Source: Neorhizobium galegae bv. orientalis str. HAMBI 540 (GTDB lineage: Bacteria > Pseudomonadota > Alphaproteobacteria > Rhizobiales > Rhizobiaceae). From it: a stretch of 64,000 bases of DNA. How positions within the stretch are numbered: position 1 is the first letter of the stretch; every line of letters starts with the position of its first letter. Below the pieces are notes generated by a model that did not search any database, was not told the origin of the DNA, and saw nothing but the letters and a program-made list of their open reading frames with translations. The stretch is from the NCBI RefSeq assembly GCF_000731315.1, contig NZ_HG938353.1, positions 1,736,001 to 1,800,000 of the forward strand. Direction: 5' to 3'. Below are positions 17,242-31,908 of this stretch, in pieces. Both the position numbers and the translations under genes were made by a program.

Positions 17242-18651
17242 TCAGGCCGAATAATACATGTCGAACTCGACGGGATGCGGCGTCATCTCGAAGCGCATGA
17301 CTTCCACCATCTTGAGTTCGATATAGGCATCGATCTGGTCGTCGTCGAAGACGCCGCCGGCGGTCAGGAACTTGCGGTCGCGATCGAGGTTTTCGAGCGC
17401 TTCACGCAAGGAGCCGCAGACGGTCGGGATCTTCTTCAGCTCCTTCGGCGGCAGGTCGTAGAGATCCTTGTCCATGGCCTTGCCGGGATGGATCTTGTTC
17501 TTGATGCCGTCGAGGCCGGCCATCAGCATGGCGGCAAAGGCCAGATACGGGTTTGCCAGCGGATCCGGGAAGCGGACTTCGACGCGCTTCGACTTCGGTC
17601 CGGTGCCGAACGGAATGCGGCACGAAGCCGAGCGGTTACGGGCCGAATAGGCAAGCAGAACAGGCGCTTCATAACCCGGAACGAGACGCTTGTAGGAATT
17701 CGTCGTCGGGTTGGTGAAGGCGTTGATCGCCTTGGCATGCTTGATGATGCCGCCGATATAGAAGAGGCAGCTTTCGGAAAGGCCGGCATATTCGTCGCCG
17801 GCGAAGGTCGGCTTGCCGTCCTTCCAGATCGACTGGTGCACGTGCATGCCAGAGCCGTTATCGCCGAAGATCGGCTTCGGCATGAAGGTCGCGGTCTTGC
17901 CATAGGCATTGGCGACCTGGTGTACGACATATTTGTAGATCTGGATCTTGTCGGCGTTTCGCACCAAGGTGTCGAACTTGACCCCGAGCTCGTGCTGGGC
18001 GGAAGCCACTTCGTGGTGATGCTTTTCGACGACCACGCCCATTTCGGCGAGCACGGTCAGCATTTCGGAGCGCATGTCCTGGAGGCTGTCGACCGGCGGA
18101 ACCGGGAAATAGCCGCCCTTGACGCGAGGACGGTGGCCGAGGTTGCCGGTCTCGTAGTCGGTGTCGTCGTTCGACGGCAGTTCCGACGAGTCGAGCTTGA
18201 AGCCGGTATTGTAAGGGTCTGCCTTGTACTTGACGTCGTCGAAGACGAAGAATTCCGGCTCGGGGCCGACAAACACGGTATCGCCGATGCCGGATGCCTT
18301 CAGATAGGCTTCGGCCTTCTTGGCGGTGCCGCGCGGATCGCGGTTATAGGCTTCGCCCGATATCGGATCGAGGATGTCGCAGAAGATGACCATGGTCGAC
18401 TGAGCGAAGAACGGGTCCATGTGGACCGTCGCCGGGTCCGGCATCAGCACCATGTCCGACTCGTTGATGGCCTTCCAGCCGCCGATCGAGGAACCGTCGA
18501 ACATGACGCCATCGGCAAACATGTCCTCATCGACGCAGACCACGTCCATGGTCACATGCTGCAGCTTGCCCTTTGGGTCGGTAAAGCGCAGGTCCACGAA
18601 CTTGACGTCGTTTTCCTTGATTTGTTTCATGATTTCGCTTGCGCTCGTCAT
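17242..18651 (-). CDS. glnA: Glutamine synthetase type I
   Basis: Forms glutamine from glutamate, ammonia and ATP. The 469 residues are standard for a dodecameric GS-I. Seen: [11 protein letters not shown] near residue 50, the ATP/glutamate region [10 protein letters not shown], and the adenylylation loop KDLYDLPP near residue 397, whose Tyr is the GlnE target. It lies 69 bp downstream of glnB on the same strand, the usual rhizobial glnBA operon, so it is expected to be read from the glnB sigma-54-type promoter and perhaps a weaker one in the gap. Confidence 0.97.
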   Translation of the reverse strand: MTSASEIMKQIKENDVKFVDLRFTDPKGKLQHVTMDVVCVDEDMFADGVMFDGSSIGGWKAINESDMVLMPDPATVHMDPFFAQSTMVIFCDILDPISGEAYNRDPRGTAKKAEAYLKASGIGDTVFVGPEPEFFVFDDVKYKADPYNTGFKLDSSELPSNDDTDYETGNLGHRPRVKGGYFPVPPVDSLQDMRSEMLTVLAEMGVVVEKHHHEVASAQHELGVKFDTLVRNADKIQIYKYVVHQVANAYGKTATFMPKPIFGDNGSGMHVHQSIWKDGKPTFAGDEYAGLSESCLFYIGGIIKHAKAINAFTNPTTNSYKRLVPGYEAPVLLAYSARNRSASCRIPFGTGPKSKRVEVRFPDPLANPYLAFAAMLMAGLDGIKNKIHPGKAMDKDLYDLPPKELKKIPTVCGSLREALENLDRDRKFLTAGGVFDDDQIDAYIELKMVEVMRFEMTPHPVEFDMYYSA

Positions 18652-18720
18652 ATGACCTCCTCGATGTACGATGACGATGAAACCCCGGCCTTTGGCCTTG
18701 GGGCGGTATTTTGCGGGCGT

Positions 18721-19065
<345 letters not shown>

Positions 19066-19117
19066 CTATATCTCCGCTTCTCTCTTGAAGCAGGCCGTTA
19101 CCCGCTCGCCCATGCCA

Positions 19118-19134
19118 ATGCAGTTATCGTGCCA
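19118..19134 (-). promoter_or_regulatory. Sigma-54 (RpoN) promoter of glnB-glnA
   Basis: The minus strand reads TGGCACGATAACTGCAT: GG, exactly ten bases, then GC, with the -24 hexamer TGGCAC perfect and the -12 part CTGCA one base off TTGCA. The -12 end lies about 60 bp before the glnB ATG. Matches expected NtrC control of glnBA. Confidence 0.7.
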
Positions 19135-19402
19135 AACTCACATGGCACTTTCAAAAAAACAATGCGGTTTTGCACCGATTCCCCATAAAACAGCAGGTTC
19201 AGTGGCAAAACTGCTTCCATTTTTCTCGAAATTTGTGCGTTGCGACACAAGAATCGGAGTTTTTTGAAGTTTTTTCGAAACTTAAGCGATGGCGAATATA
19301 GTCAAGACAAAGTCACTTATTTAAGCATTTGCATAATTTCTATGCCATTCTGGCTAGAGAAGAGGCGCTTGTTTTCTGATCATCTTTCCGTTCAATAGCG
19401 CT
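19135..19402. other. glnB/nnr intergenic region, AT-rich
   Basis: The 343-bp divergent gap between glnB and nnr holds no gene. Besides the sigma-54 promoter, it has TTGCACC (a possible NtrC half-site) near 19170, an inverted repeat TTGTG (19233-19237) / CACAA (19246-19250), and an AT-rich tract from 19255 to 19345 that probably contains the nnr promoter. A full NtrC dyad was not found by eye. Confidence 0.4.
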
Positions 19403-20884
19403 ATGGATGCTTCGCTTGTTTCACTGCTTCTGACGCCCGACGAGATGGCGGCGGCGGACGCCGCCTCTGCCCGATCCGGCATTCCGTCCTTTGACCTGAT
19501 GGACAGGGCAGGCCGCGCGATTGCTGCCGCCGCGCTTCGGCATTTTCCGGGCGCCTTGCGTTTTGTCGCATTCTGCGGTCCCGGAAACAATGGGGGGGAC
19601 GGATATGTCGCGGCCCGCGCGCTTGCCGAAGCCGGCGCCACCGTTGACGTCCATCATCTCGGCGATCCCAGAACACTGAAGGGCGATGCAAGGCAGGCGC
19701 GCGACCTCTGCGGTCTGTCGTCGAAACCGCTCGAAGTCTATCAACCGCGGGCCGGCGACGTGGTGGTCGACGCGTTGTTCGGTGCCGGCCTGACACGCAA
19801 CGTGCCCGACATTGTCGCGGAGGTGATCCGCAAGGTCGGCGAGGCGGGGATATCAGTTCTTGCGGTGGACCTGCCGTCCGGTCTCTGCGGGAGGCGGGGC
19901 GTGCCGCTCGGCGGCGCCTTCCAGGCTGCCCATACGATCACTTTCATGACCCGCAAGCCGGGCCACCTGCTGCTGCCGGGCAGGTCTCTCTGCGGTGACG
20001 TCGAGGTTTTCGATATCGGCATTCCGGCCCGCATCATCCGCGAGGTTGCCGGCAGGATAAGAGAGAATGGACCCGAATTGTGGAGTGGCCTGCTGGCCGA
20101 GCCGGGAAGCGACACCCACAAATATCGCCGCGGACATCTGGCCGTGTTCTCAGGCGAGGCTGGCAAGACGGGTGCGGCTCGCCTTTCGGCGACCGCGGGC
20201 CTGAAAGCCGGGGCCGGCCTGGTGACGGTCGGTTCGCCAAGCGATGCCATGCCGGTCAACGCGGCCTGGCTGACCGCGATCATGCTGTACCGGGTAGACA
20301 CGGTCAAAGACCTGGAAAACTGGCTTCGCACGGCGAAGCTTGCCGCTTTCGTGCTCGGACCGGGATTTGGCATCGGCAAGAAGGCGAGGCAGTTCGCGCT
20401 GGCATTGAAGGGTCGGCCGCTGGTGCTCGACGCCGACGGGATTACCTCCTTCAAGGAAAAGCCCTCGGATCTGTATGATGCCTTTGCCGGCGGAGAGCCC
20501 CACTTGGTGCTGACGCCGCACGAGGGCGAGTTCGCCCGGCTTTTCCCCGACATCGCTACAGATGACAGCCTGAGCAAGGTGGAAAAGGCAGTGACCGCCG
20601 CCGCCCGCGCTCACGCTGCCATTGTCTACAAGGGCGCCGACACGGTGATCGCCAGCCCCGACGGACGCGCCTACATCAATACCAACGGACCGCCGTGGCT
20701 GGCGACTGCCGGTTCCGGCGATGTGCTCGCCGGCGTGATCGGTGCATTGCTCGCTCAAGGCATGCCCGCATTCGAGGCGGCCGCGGCGGGCGTTTACCTG
20801 CATGGAGAAGCCGGTAAGCGGGCGGGCAGGGGCATGACGGCCGAAGACCTCGCCACCCATGCCGGCGTAAGGCTGGATCTCTAG
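19403..20884 (+). CDS. nnr: Bifunctional NAD(P)H-hydrate epimerase / ADP-dependent dehydratase
   Basis: Repairs damaged NADHX/NADPHX. The 493-residue fusion has the YjeF_N epimerase domain (about 1-215, with GPGNNGGDGYVAARAL binding loop) and a C-terminal ribokinase-like dehydratase domain (about 225-490, with TAGSGDVLAGVIGALL and the catalytic Asp-containing motif). It is adjacent to and divergent from glnB, as in many rhizobia. Its stop shares the palindrome CTAG with the stop of the convergent DUF72 gene. Confidence 0.93.
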   Translation: MDASLVSLLLTPDEMAAADAASARSGIPSFDLMDRAGRAIAAAALRHFPGALRFVAFCGPGNNGGDGYVAARALAEAGATVDVHHLGDPRTLKGDARQARDLCGLSSKPLEVYQPRAGDVVVDALFGAGLTRNVPDIVAEVIRKVGEAGISVLAVDLPSGLCGRRGVPLGGAFQAAHTITFMTRKPGHLLLPGRSLCGDVEVFDIGIPARIIREVAGRIRENGPELWSGLLAEPGSDTHKYRRGHLAVFSGEAGKTGAARLSATAGLKAGAGLVTVGSPSDAMPVNAAWLTAIMLYRVDTVKDLENWLRTAKLAAFVLGPGFGIGKKARQFALALKGRPLVLDADGITSFKEKPSDLYDAFAGGEPHLVLTPHEGEFARLFPDIATDDSLSKVEKAVTAAARAHAAIVYKGADTVIASPDGRAYINTNGPPWLATAGSGDVLAGVIGALLAQGMPAFEAAAAGVYLHGEAGKRAGRGMTAEDLATHAGVRLDL

Positions 20885-21693
20885 CTGCGGCTTTCCAAAA
20901 GTTCACGCATCGCCATTGCCCCATAGGGAGCGTTCACCTTGCCCTCATGGATGAAGAAGGCGAAAACGTCGCGCGGCTCCTTCTTCGGCTTATGTTTGTC
21001 ATCGACCAGCGGCAGGTCGTCCGGCACGCCACCCTCGGCCCAGGTTTCCAACCTTTTCGCCCAGGCCTTCATATCCTCTTCGGCGTAGCAGGTCTTGATG
21101 TCGTCCGAGCCTTTTTGCAGGCGCGTGTAGACGAAATCCGCGGTGACGTCCGCGATCATCGGATAGTCGAAATGGTCGGCACAGACCGGCGCGATGTTAT
21201 ATTTCGCGAGCAACGCGATAAATTCCGGCACCTTGAATGTGTCGTTACGGACTTCGACCACATGGATCAGCTTCAGCCCGTCCAGCTTGTTCGGCAGCAA
21301 TTTCAGGAAGGCTTCGAAATCGTCCGCCTCGAACTTCTTGGTCGGCGCGAACTGCCAGAGCAGCGGCCCGAGATGATCGCCGAGCTCGGTCAGTCCCTGG
21401 GTCAGGAATTTTTCGATCGACTCCCCCGCCTCTGCCAAAACCTTGCGGTTGGTGGTGAAGCGGCTGGCCTTCAGCGAAAAGATGAAGCCATCTGGAACCT
21501 CGGATGCCCATTTGGCGAAGGTCTCCGGCTTCTGCGATCCGTAATAGGTGCCGTTGACCTCGATCACCTTCAGTTTGCTGGCCGCATATTCGAGCTGTTT
21601 TTTCTTGGCCAGTTTTTCAGGGTAGAACGTGCCTTCCCACGGCTCGAAGGTCCAGCCGCCGATGCCCGTGCGAATAGTGCCGGCTTTGGTCAT
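20881..21693 (-). CDS. DUF72 family protein (first of two in the window)
   Basis: A 270-residue TIM-barrel-like DUF72 (YecE) protein of unknown function. Signature features: GIGGWTFEPWEGTFYPE at the start, VIEVNGTYYGSQKPETFAKWA, and DFVYTRLQ. It lies immediately downstream of uvrA-strand genes' opposite neighbour nnr, convergent and overlapping it by four bases. A second DUF72 gene sits at 52688-53626; the two share motifs but differ in the C-terminal half. Confidence 0.9.
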   Translation of the reverse strand: MTKAGTIRTGIGGWTFEPWEGTFYPEKLAKKKQLEYAASKLKVIEVNGTYYGSQKPETFAKWASEVPDGFIFSLKASRFTTNRKVLAEAGESIEKFLTQGLTELGDHLGPLLWQFAPTKKFEADDFEAFLKLLPNKLDGLKLIHVVEVRNDTFKVPEFIALLAKYNIAPVCADHFDYPMIADVTADFVYTRLQKGSDDIKTCYAEEDMKAWAKRLETWAEGGVPDDLPLVDDKHKPKKEPRDVFAFFIHEGKVNAPYGAMAMRELLESRS

Positions 21694-21717
21694 GAATTGC
21701 CTCCCCTGTGCAGAGCT

Positions 21718-24639
<2,922 letters not shown>

Positions 24640-24735
24640 CTTCATGCTCTCGGGAGGATTGAAGGTCCTTATGTAGTGATAGATCCGTGGCTGTCGAGAC
24701 GAAACTGCTGCGATGCGGCACCGTTCCCGAGTCGG

Positions 24736-24764
24736 TTGACAGCACTATAGGAATAAATTAGAAC
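24736..24764 (+). promoter_or_regulatory. Predicted ssb promoter
   Basis: TTGACA (24736-24741), a 17-base spacer, then TAGAAC (24759-24764) as a plausible -10. The -10 overlaps the first half of the LexA box. Confidence 0.55.
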
Positions 24765-24775
24765 AAATAAAGAAC
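24761..24775. promoter_or_regulatory. SOS (LexA) box between uvrA and ssb
   Basis: GAAC, seven bases, GAAC: an exact match to the alphaproteobacterial LexA consensus GAAC-N7-GAAC. It sits between the divergent uvrA and ssb starts (122 and 114 bp away) and overlaps the predicted ssb -10, well placed for repression of ssb and probably uvrA. Confidence 0.85.
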
Positions 24776-24888
24776 AAATTTGCCTGTGGATTAAAGGTCG
24801 CAAAAACCCCAATGGCTGAGCCCGATGGGCTAAAGTGCCGCGATTGATTTTTGGTGCCGCCGGCCGGGCGGCAGATGAGGTGACGAAT

Positions 24889-25437
24889 ATGGCTGGTAGT
24901 GTGAACAAGGTAATCCTGGTGGGGAATGTGGGGGCTGATCCTGAAATCCGCCGGACGCAGGACGGCCGGCCGATCGCCAACCTTCGCATCGCCACGTCCG
25001 AAACCTGGCGCGATCGCAACAACGGCGAACGCCGCGAGAAGACCGAATGGCATACGGTCGTCGTCTTCAACGAAGGCCTTTGCAAGGTCGTCGAGCAATA
25101 TGTGAAGAAGGGCGCCAAGCTTTATATCGAAGGCGCACTGCAGACCCGCAAGTGGCAGGACCAGACAGGCAACGACCGTTATTCGACGGAAATCGTGCTT
25201 CAGGGATTCAACTCGACGCTGACCATGCTGGACGGTCGCGGCGAGGGCGGCGGCGACCGTGGTGGTGCTGGCGGCAATCGTGTCGGCAATGACTTCGGCG
25301 GCAACGATTTTGGCGGCGGCGACGATTACGAGCGCCGGCCGGCGGCAGGCGGTGCGAGCCGCGGCGGTCAGTCCTCCGGCGGTCAGCCGGCAGGCGGCAA
25401 TTTCTCCCGCGATCTCGACGACGACATCCCGTTCTAG
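24889..25437 (+). CDS. ssb: Single-stranded DNA-binding protein
   Basis: Essential ssDNA binder in replication, recombination and repair. The start at 24889 (MAGSVNKVILVGN) has GAGG six bases upstream and matches the family; 182 aa. The OB fold covers about residues 4-110 (NKVILVGNVGADPEIRR, TEWHTVVVFNE). A flexible Gly/Asp-rich linker leads to the acidic tip DDDIPF, the protein-docking tail. Divergent from uvrA with a shared LexA box. Confidence 0.97.
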   Translation: MAGSVNKVILVGNVGADPEIRRTQDGRPIANLRIATSETWRDRNNGERREKTEWHTVVVFNEGLCKVVEQYVKKGAKLYIEGALQTRKWQDQTGNDRYSTEIVLQGFNSTLTMLDGRGEGGGDRGGAGGNRVGNDFGGNDFGGGDDYERRPAAGGASRGGQSSGGQPAGGNFSRDLDDDIPF

Positions 25438-25450
25438 CTTGGAGCGCTCC

Positions 25451-25465
25451 GGCCTTTGTAAACTA
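25451..25465 (+). repeat. Short direct repeat left of integrase relic
   Basis: GGCCTTTGTAAACTA, 14 bp after ssb. The 11-base core TTTGTAAACTA recurs at 26174-26184 on the other side of the integrase relic. Confidence 0.55.
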
Positions 25466-25559
25466 GAATGCTGATCGCATTGTAATCATAGAATAATATC
25501 GTTGACAAGCCGCTTTCTACTGGATAGTCACTTATTCGGTGGTAGCGGAGCGTTGAATT

Positions 25560-26116
25560 TTGTCAACTAAGCCCTTCAATCCGTATGCTGTGCGATGGTC
25601 CCGTTTTGCCGATGGCGAGCGGATGCCGTTCCTAGTTCAAGTCGCCACAGGTCTTCCGCTCGAGGGCCTACATTCTGGATCACTGCTGAACGACGGGCGC
25701 TTGGCATGCAGCCGAACACCTTGTTCAACGAACTTCGCTCGCTGATGTTTCTCTACCTCTGGGCCGACCTCCGGGGAGTAGATATCGGCGAGCGCCTCAG
25801 GGAAGGCGTCTTCCTGTCCCTTGGTGAGATCATTGACTTGGTCGGCTTCTGCGGCCGATACCTCGCGGATAGATACAGCACAGGCCTTGCGGGTCAGGAT
25901 GCCGGGGAGATGATCATCTACTGCTTCGGAGCGAGGGCGGATCTCGTTCTTTCAGAATACCAGTCAAGGCTCGCTGTCGCACGGAAGGATGTCAGGTTTG
26001 ACGGAGCCATAACACAAGGGCTGTTCCGGCGATCGGTCCACACACACGTTAATACGGGACGGGACTTCCAGGTCCGGCATTTGATCGTGCCCCTGTACTT
26101 CAACCCTACCAGGTAG
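25560..26116 (+). pseudogene. Frameshifted, truncated site-specific integrase (N-terminal part)
   Basis: The first 35 codons from ATG 25560 (NPYAVRWSRFADGERMPFLV, then QVATGLPLE) continue in the +2 frame as GPTFWITAERRALGMQPNTL and FNELRSLMFLYLWADLRGVD, together resembling the start of tyrosine-recombinase-type integrases of rhizobial mobile elements. The join falls at CTCGAGGGCCTAC near 25660-25672; one missing G or C restores the frame. After about residue 110 (VGFCGRY) the sequence no longer looks like integrase and stops at 26116, so the catalytic domain is absent. It lies just after ssb, flanked by short repeats. Family call is from memory of the motif pattern. Confidence 0.6.
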
Positions 26117-26168
26117 CAGGGCGCAGGTCAGGAAGCGGCTGTATGCACAGCCTTCACGCCCGGTCTTA

Positions 26169-26184
26169 GGCCGTTTGTAAACTA
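26169..26184 (+). repeat. Short direct repeat right of integrase relic
   Basis: GGCCGTTTGTAAACTA, matching 25451-25465 apart from one inserted base. The core TGTAAACT also occurs inverted at 26287-26294. Possible end or target-site sequence of a lost element. Confidence 0.55.
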
Positions 26185-26368
26185 CAGGCCGGTTTTGGCC
26201 TGGAATCGGATCATATATTTACATTTTATCGAAACAGCGTGATGATCGTTCCTCTAGGAGCCTGATATTGCTGGTATCTCTCTCTCAGTTTACAGTTTCA
26301 TTCCCTATTACCGTTCTGATCGGTCGGCTACCATCGATCTCTGAAACGGCAGCTGCCTGAATTGTTGC

Positions 26369-27520
26369 TCAGGCGGCCGCCTTGTCGGCGAGCATCGCGA
26401 CCAGGACGTCTGATTGCGATAGAATGCCCACCAGTTTGTTGTTCTCCCGGGTTACCGGCAGGTAGTGCAGCCCTTCTTCGGCAAAGATGACGATCGCGTC
26501 TGCGATCGGCGTGGCCGGGCCAACCGTCTTGACCGGCGTCGTCATGATGTCCTTGACCGTGTCGTTCGGCGCGCTGGCGCCCGACAGAACGAGGCGCAGG
26601 CGCTGGGCAAATCCGATCCTTGGCTTCCCCCTCGTCCAGTTCGCCTTGTCGAGAAAATCGGTCTGGGTGACGATCCCGACTACTTCCGCCCTGTCATTGG
26701 TGACCGGCAAGGCCTTGAAGTGATGGAGGCGCATCAGATCGTGCGCCTCTTTCAGCGAATTGTCCGGCGCCACCGCCACCACATCGCGTGACATGATGCT
26801 GGCGCAATCGAGGTGGCCGGCGCGCCGGCGATAGGAGCGCAATTCCGTCCGCCGCAGGATCGTTTCGAGGTCGTCGCGATCGATATCCAGGAACTCGTCG
26901 TATTCTTTCAGGACATCGTCGAGGTCGGCGGAGGTAAAGCCGATGCGCTGGATCGAGGCGGGGTCGGTCGTACCATGATCGGCCGCCGCCGGCTTGGCCG
27001 CGTGCGGGTAACGACGTCCCGTCAGATTGTTGAAGGCCAGCGCGATCAGCAGCAGGACCAGCGAATTGCCGGCGACCGGCCAGAACACGAAACCGTATCC
27101 GAGTTCATGGATCGTCGGTCCGCCGAGCACTGCGGTCAGCGCGATCGCGCCGCTCGGGGGATGCAGGCACCGAAGCGTCATCATCGCCGCGATGGCAACG
27201 GCGATCGCCACCGCCGAGGCCAGGAACGGATCGGTTATCAATAGAGCGGCGGTCACGCCGACCAGGGCTGCGACGATATTGCCGCCGAGGATCGACCACG
27301 GCTGTGCAAGCGGGCTGGAAGGCACTGCAAACAGCAGCACCGCCGATGCCCCCATAGGGGCGACCAGTGCCGGAAGCGTTGCATCTGCCTTCAAAGCCAG
27401 GCTTCCCAGCAGTCCGGTCACCAGAATGCCCGCGAGCGCGCCAAGCGCTGCACGCAATCTTTCCTTGGGGCTGACGGGGGTGGCTTCCGGCAGGAGCCGG
27501 CGCAACATGCGGCGCATCAT
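26369..27520 (-). CDS. HPP family membrane protein with C-terminal CBS pair
   Basis: A 383-residue inner-membrane protein. The N-terminal half (about 20-170) is the HPP domain with four or more helices and the namesake motif RCLHPPSGAIALTA. The C-terminal half carries two CBS domains (about 240-300 and 320-380: SIMSRDVVAVAPDNSLKEA and IMTTPVKTVGPATPIADAI), which usually bind adenine nucleotides. Some HPP proteins transport nitrite; transport here is inferred. AAGG lies upstream of two adjacent ATGs. Confidence 0.88.
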   Translation of the reverse strand: MMRRMLRRLLPEATPVSPKERLRAALGALAGILVTGLLGSLALKADATLPALVAPMGASAVLLFAVPSSPLAQPWSILGGNIVAALVGVTAALLITDPFLASAVAIAVAIAAMMTLRCLHPPSGAIALTAVLGGPTIHELGYGFVFWPVAGNSLVLLLIALAFNNLTGRRYPHAAKPAAADHGTTDPASIQRIGFTSADLDDVLKEYDEFLDIDRDDLETILRRTELRSYRRRAGHLDCASIMSRDVVAVAPDNSLKEAHDLMRLHHFKALPVTNDRAEVVGIVTQTDFLDKANWTRGKPRIGFAQRLRLVLSGASAPNDTVKDIMTTPVKTVGPATPIADAIVIFAEEGLHYLPVTRENNKLVGILSQSDVLVAMLADKAAA

Positions 27521-27626
27521 GGAGACCTTCGAGTGAGGTGAGATGAATCGCGTTCTAGCAGAAAATTCCGCGCTGTCGCCCGTGTCTTATAAGGCAGGGG
27601 GTCTTCTTGCCTAAAGATTGCGGCGC

Positions 27627-28256
27627 CTAAAGATTGAAGGCTGAGCGCACCCCGTCGACGACGAACTGGACGGAGAGCGCCGCGAGGATCACGCCGAGCA
27701 GACGGGTGAGGATCGCCCTTCCGGTGACGCCGAGGAAACGGTCGAGCCGCTCGGCGACCAGAAGCGTCGCGTAGACGAGCAGCATGATCAGCGCGATGAC
27801 ACCGATGAAGAGCGCACGGTCGACAATGCCGGGCAGGGTGCCGGAAAGCAGGACCGTGGCTGAGATCGCGCCCGGTCCGGCAATCAGCGGCAGCGCCAGC
27901 GGAAACACCGCGATATTGTGGATATGGTCGATGGTGATTGCGGCCTGGGACGTCTTTTCCTTCCGCTCCTGGCGTTTCTCGAACACCATTTCGAAGGAGA
28001 TCCAGAAGAGCAGCAGACCGCCGGCAATGCGGAAGGCGCCGATCGATATGCCGAGCAGCCCGAGCACGCTCGAACCGAACAGCGCAAAGACGGCGAGGAT
28101 GCCGAAGGCGATCAGCGACCCTCGGAAGGCGACCTGGCGCCGCTGAAGGGCGGTCATGCCGACGGTCAAGCCCAGAAAGACCGGCGCCAGCCCGGGCGGG
28201 TCGAGTGTCACGAGCATCGTGGTCAGGGCATTGACCAGCATATCGGGGGTCGCCAT
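27627..28256 (-). CDS. MarC family integral membrane protein
   Basis: A 209-residue protein with six predicted helices of the MarC (UPF0056) family. Recognisable features: TLDPPGLAPVFLGLT at the N-terminus and PLALPLIAGPGAIS mid-protein. Function unknown; the E. coli member was wrongly linked to multidrug resistance. It follows no obvious operon partner: HPP/CBS lies 106 bp downstream on the same strand, and gyrA is divergent. Confidence 0.9.
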   Translation of the reverse strand: MATPDMLVNALTTMLVTLDPPGLAPVFLGLTVGMTALQRRQVAFRGSLIAFGILAVFALFGSSVLGLLGISIGAFRIAGGLLLFWISFEMVFEKRQERKEKTSQAAITIDHIHNIAVFPLALPLIAGPGAISATVLLSGTLPGIVDRALFIGVIALIMLLVYATLLVAERLDRFLGVTGRAILTRLLGVILAALSVQFVVDGVRSAFNL

Positions 28257-28417
28257 ATCCTCTCCCTGTCGGGCTGCAATCCTTGCAGTCGCATGCGAAG
28301 ATTGTTAGGACAGGCCGGCAGCGAAAGAAAGCCCACTCCGTCCGCGTCGCGGCATGCTTCGACCTTGTTCAAAAGCCGCGTTAAAGCCGCAAAAGCTGTT
28401 CAAAACCATTGTGGAAA

Positions 28418-28446
28418 TTGGCGCTCGGAACCGCTTTCCGCTATAA
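28418..28446 (+). promoter_or_regulatory. Predicted gyrA promoter
   Basis: TTGGCG (28418-28423), 17-base spacer, CTATAA (28441-28446), a good alphaproteobacterial sigma-70 match, 38 bp before the gyrA start. Confidence 0.6.
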
Positions 28447-28483
28447 AAAAGAAACTGATTCCGAACAGAGATCGTGATCCGAT

Positions 28484-31300
<2,817 letters not shown>

Positions 31301-31330
31301 GCCGCATTCCCCCTAAAAACCGGGCACACT

Positions 31331-31363
31331 AAAAAGCCGGAGGATGAAAATCCTCCGGCTTTT
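31331..31363 (+). terminator. Terminator of gyrA
   Basis: Stem AAAAAGCCGGAGGA / TCCTCCGGCTTTT with a six-base loop and TTTT run; 30 bp after the gyrA stop. Confidence 0.93.
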
Positions 31364-31419
31364 GTTTGAACCGCTTGCGACGGGAAAGTCTGTGAAGGCG
31401 GTTCGCTACAGTGAAATCG

Positions 31420-31563
31420 TCAGAATGCGCTGTGACGGCGCGAGAAATCCCTGAAATCCTTCATGTCGGCACGTTCGCGCCGGAGCTCGGAAATCGTTGA
31501 GGCCACGGAAGCCACGAACATGATGCTGATCAAACCTGCAAGTACTGTCAACGTCACGAACAT
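31420..31563 (-). CDS. Small single-helix membrane protein (47 aa)
   Basis: ATG at 31563 has AGGA six bases upstream and opens a 47-codon frame: MFVTLTVLAGLISIMFVASV, then ASTISELRRERADMKDF and a basic end RRHSAF. One N-terminal helix (about 3-22) and a charged cytoplasmic-type tail. It starts 29 bp after the stop of the next small membrane gene on the same strand, so the two look like an operon. No family recognised. Confidence 0.55.
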   Translation of the reverse strand: MFVTLTVLAGLISIMFVASVASTISELRRERADMKDFRDFSRRHSAF

Positions 31564-31592
31564 GGGAATCCTTTCTGGTCCGTGTATCCGCC

Positions 31593-31778
31593 TCAGTAGT
31601 ACGAGAGATCGCTATAACGACCCGTTACCTGCGGATAATTCAGATCTGCCAATTGGGATTTATCTTGATAAAGGGTTACTGTTGCCGTCAGCATCACCGC
31701 AATCATGGCCGTCCAGACCAGGTTGATCATGGTGATCTTGTCCAGCATGATCGTTTTCCTTCTCGCGATCATCGCCAT
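31593..31778 (-). CDS. Small single-helix membrane protein (up to 61 aa)
   Basis: A short protein with one clear helix, KITMINLVWTAMIAVMLTAT, and a Tyr-rich end GRYSDLSYY. Three starts are possible: 31778 and 31772 near an AAGGA, and 31748 (MLDKITMINLV) with its own AAGGA about ten bases upstream; 31748 gives 51 aa and fits a short cytoplasmic N-terminus best. A copy of a 43-bp promoter-like module with a GAAC-N7-GAAC box lies about 100 bp upstream. Function unknown. Confidence 0.55.
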   Translation of the reverse strand: MAMIARRKTIMLDKITMINLVWTAMIAVMLTATVTLYQDKSQLADLNYPQVTGRYSDLSYY

Positions 31779-31856
31779 CTGTCCTTCTTGTTAGCCTGAA
31801 CGCGCACCGCGCAAACAGGTTCCACCGCATTTTGAGAGATACTTAACCTTGTCGCT

Positions 31857-31899
31857 CTGAAGCCTCCTTGAATGCTCTGTTCATCTGGCGTTCAGAATT
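31857..31899 (-). repeat. Promoter-like module, copy A
   Basis: 43-bp sequence matching 32066-32108 at 33 positions, 209 bp apart. On the minus strand it contains GAACGCCAGATGAAC (31879-31893), an exact GAAC-N7-GAAC LexA-type match, also readable as two TGAAC units with 11-bp period. It lies upstream of the 31593-31778 gene. Confidence 0.6.
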
Positions 31900-31908
31900 C
31901 GAAGTCTT

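Noticed and set aside
25560..25745. A separate 61-aa gene after ssb
   Set aside because: Its first 35 residues continue sensibly in the next frame, so it is better read as the frameshifted start of the integrase relic.
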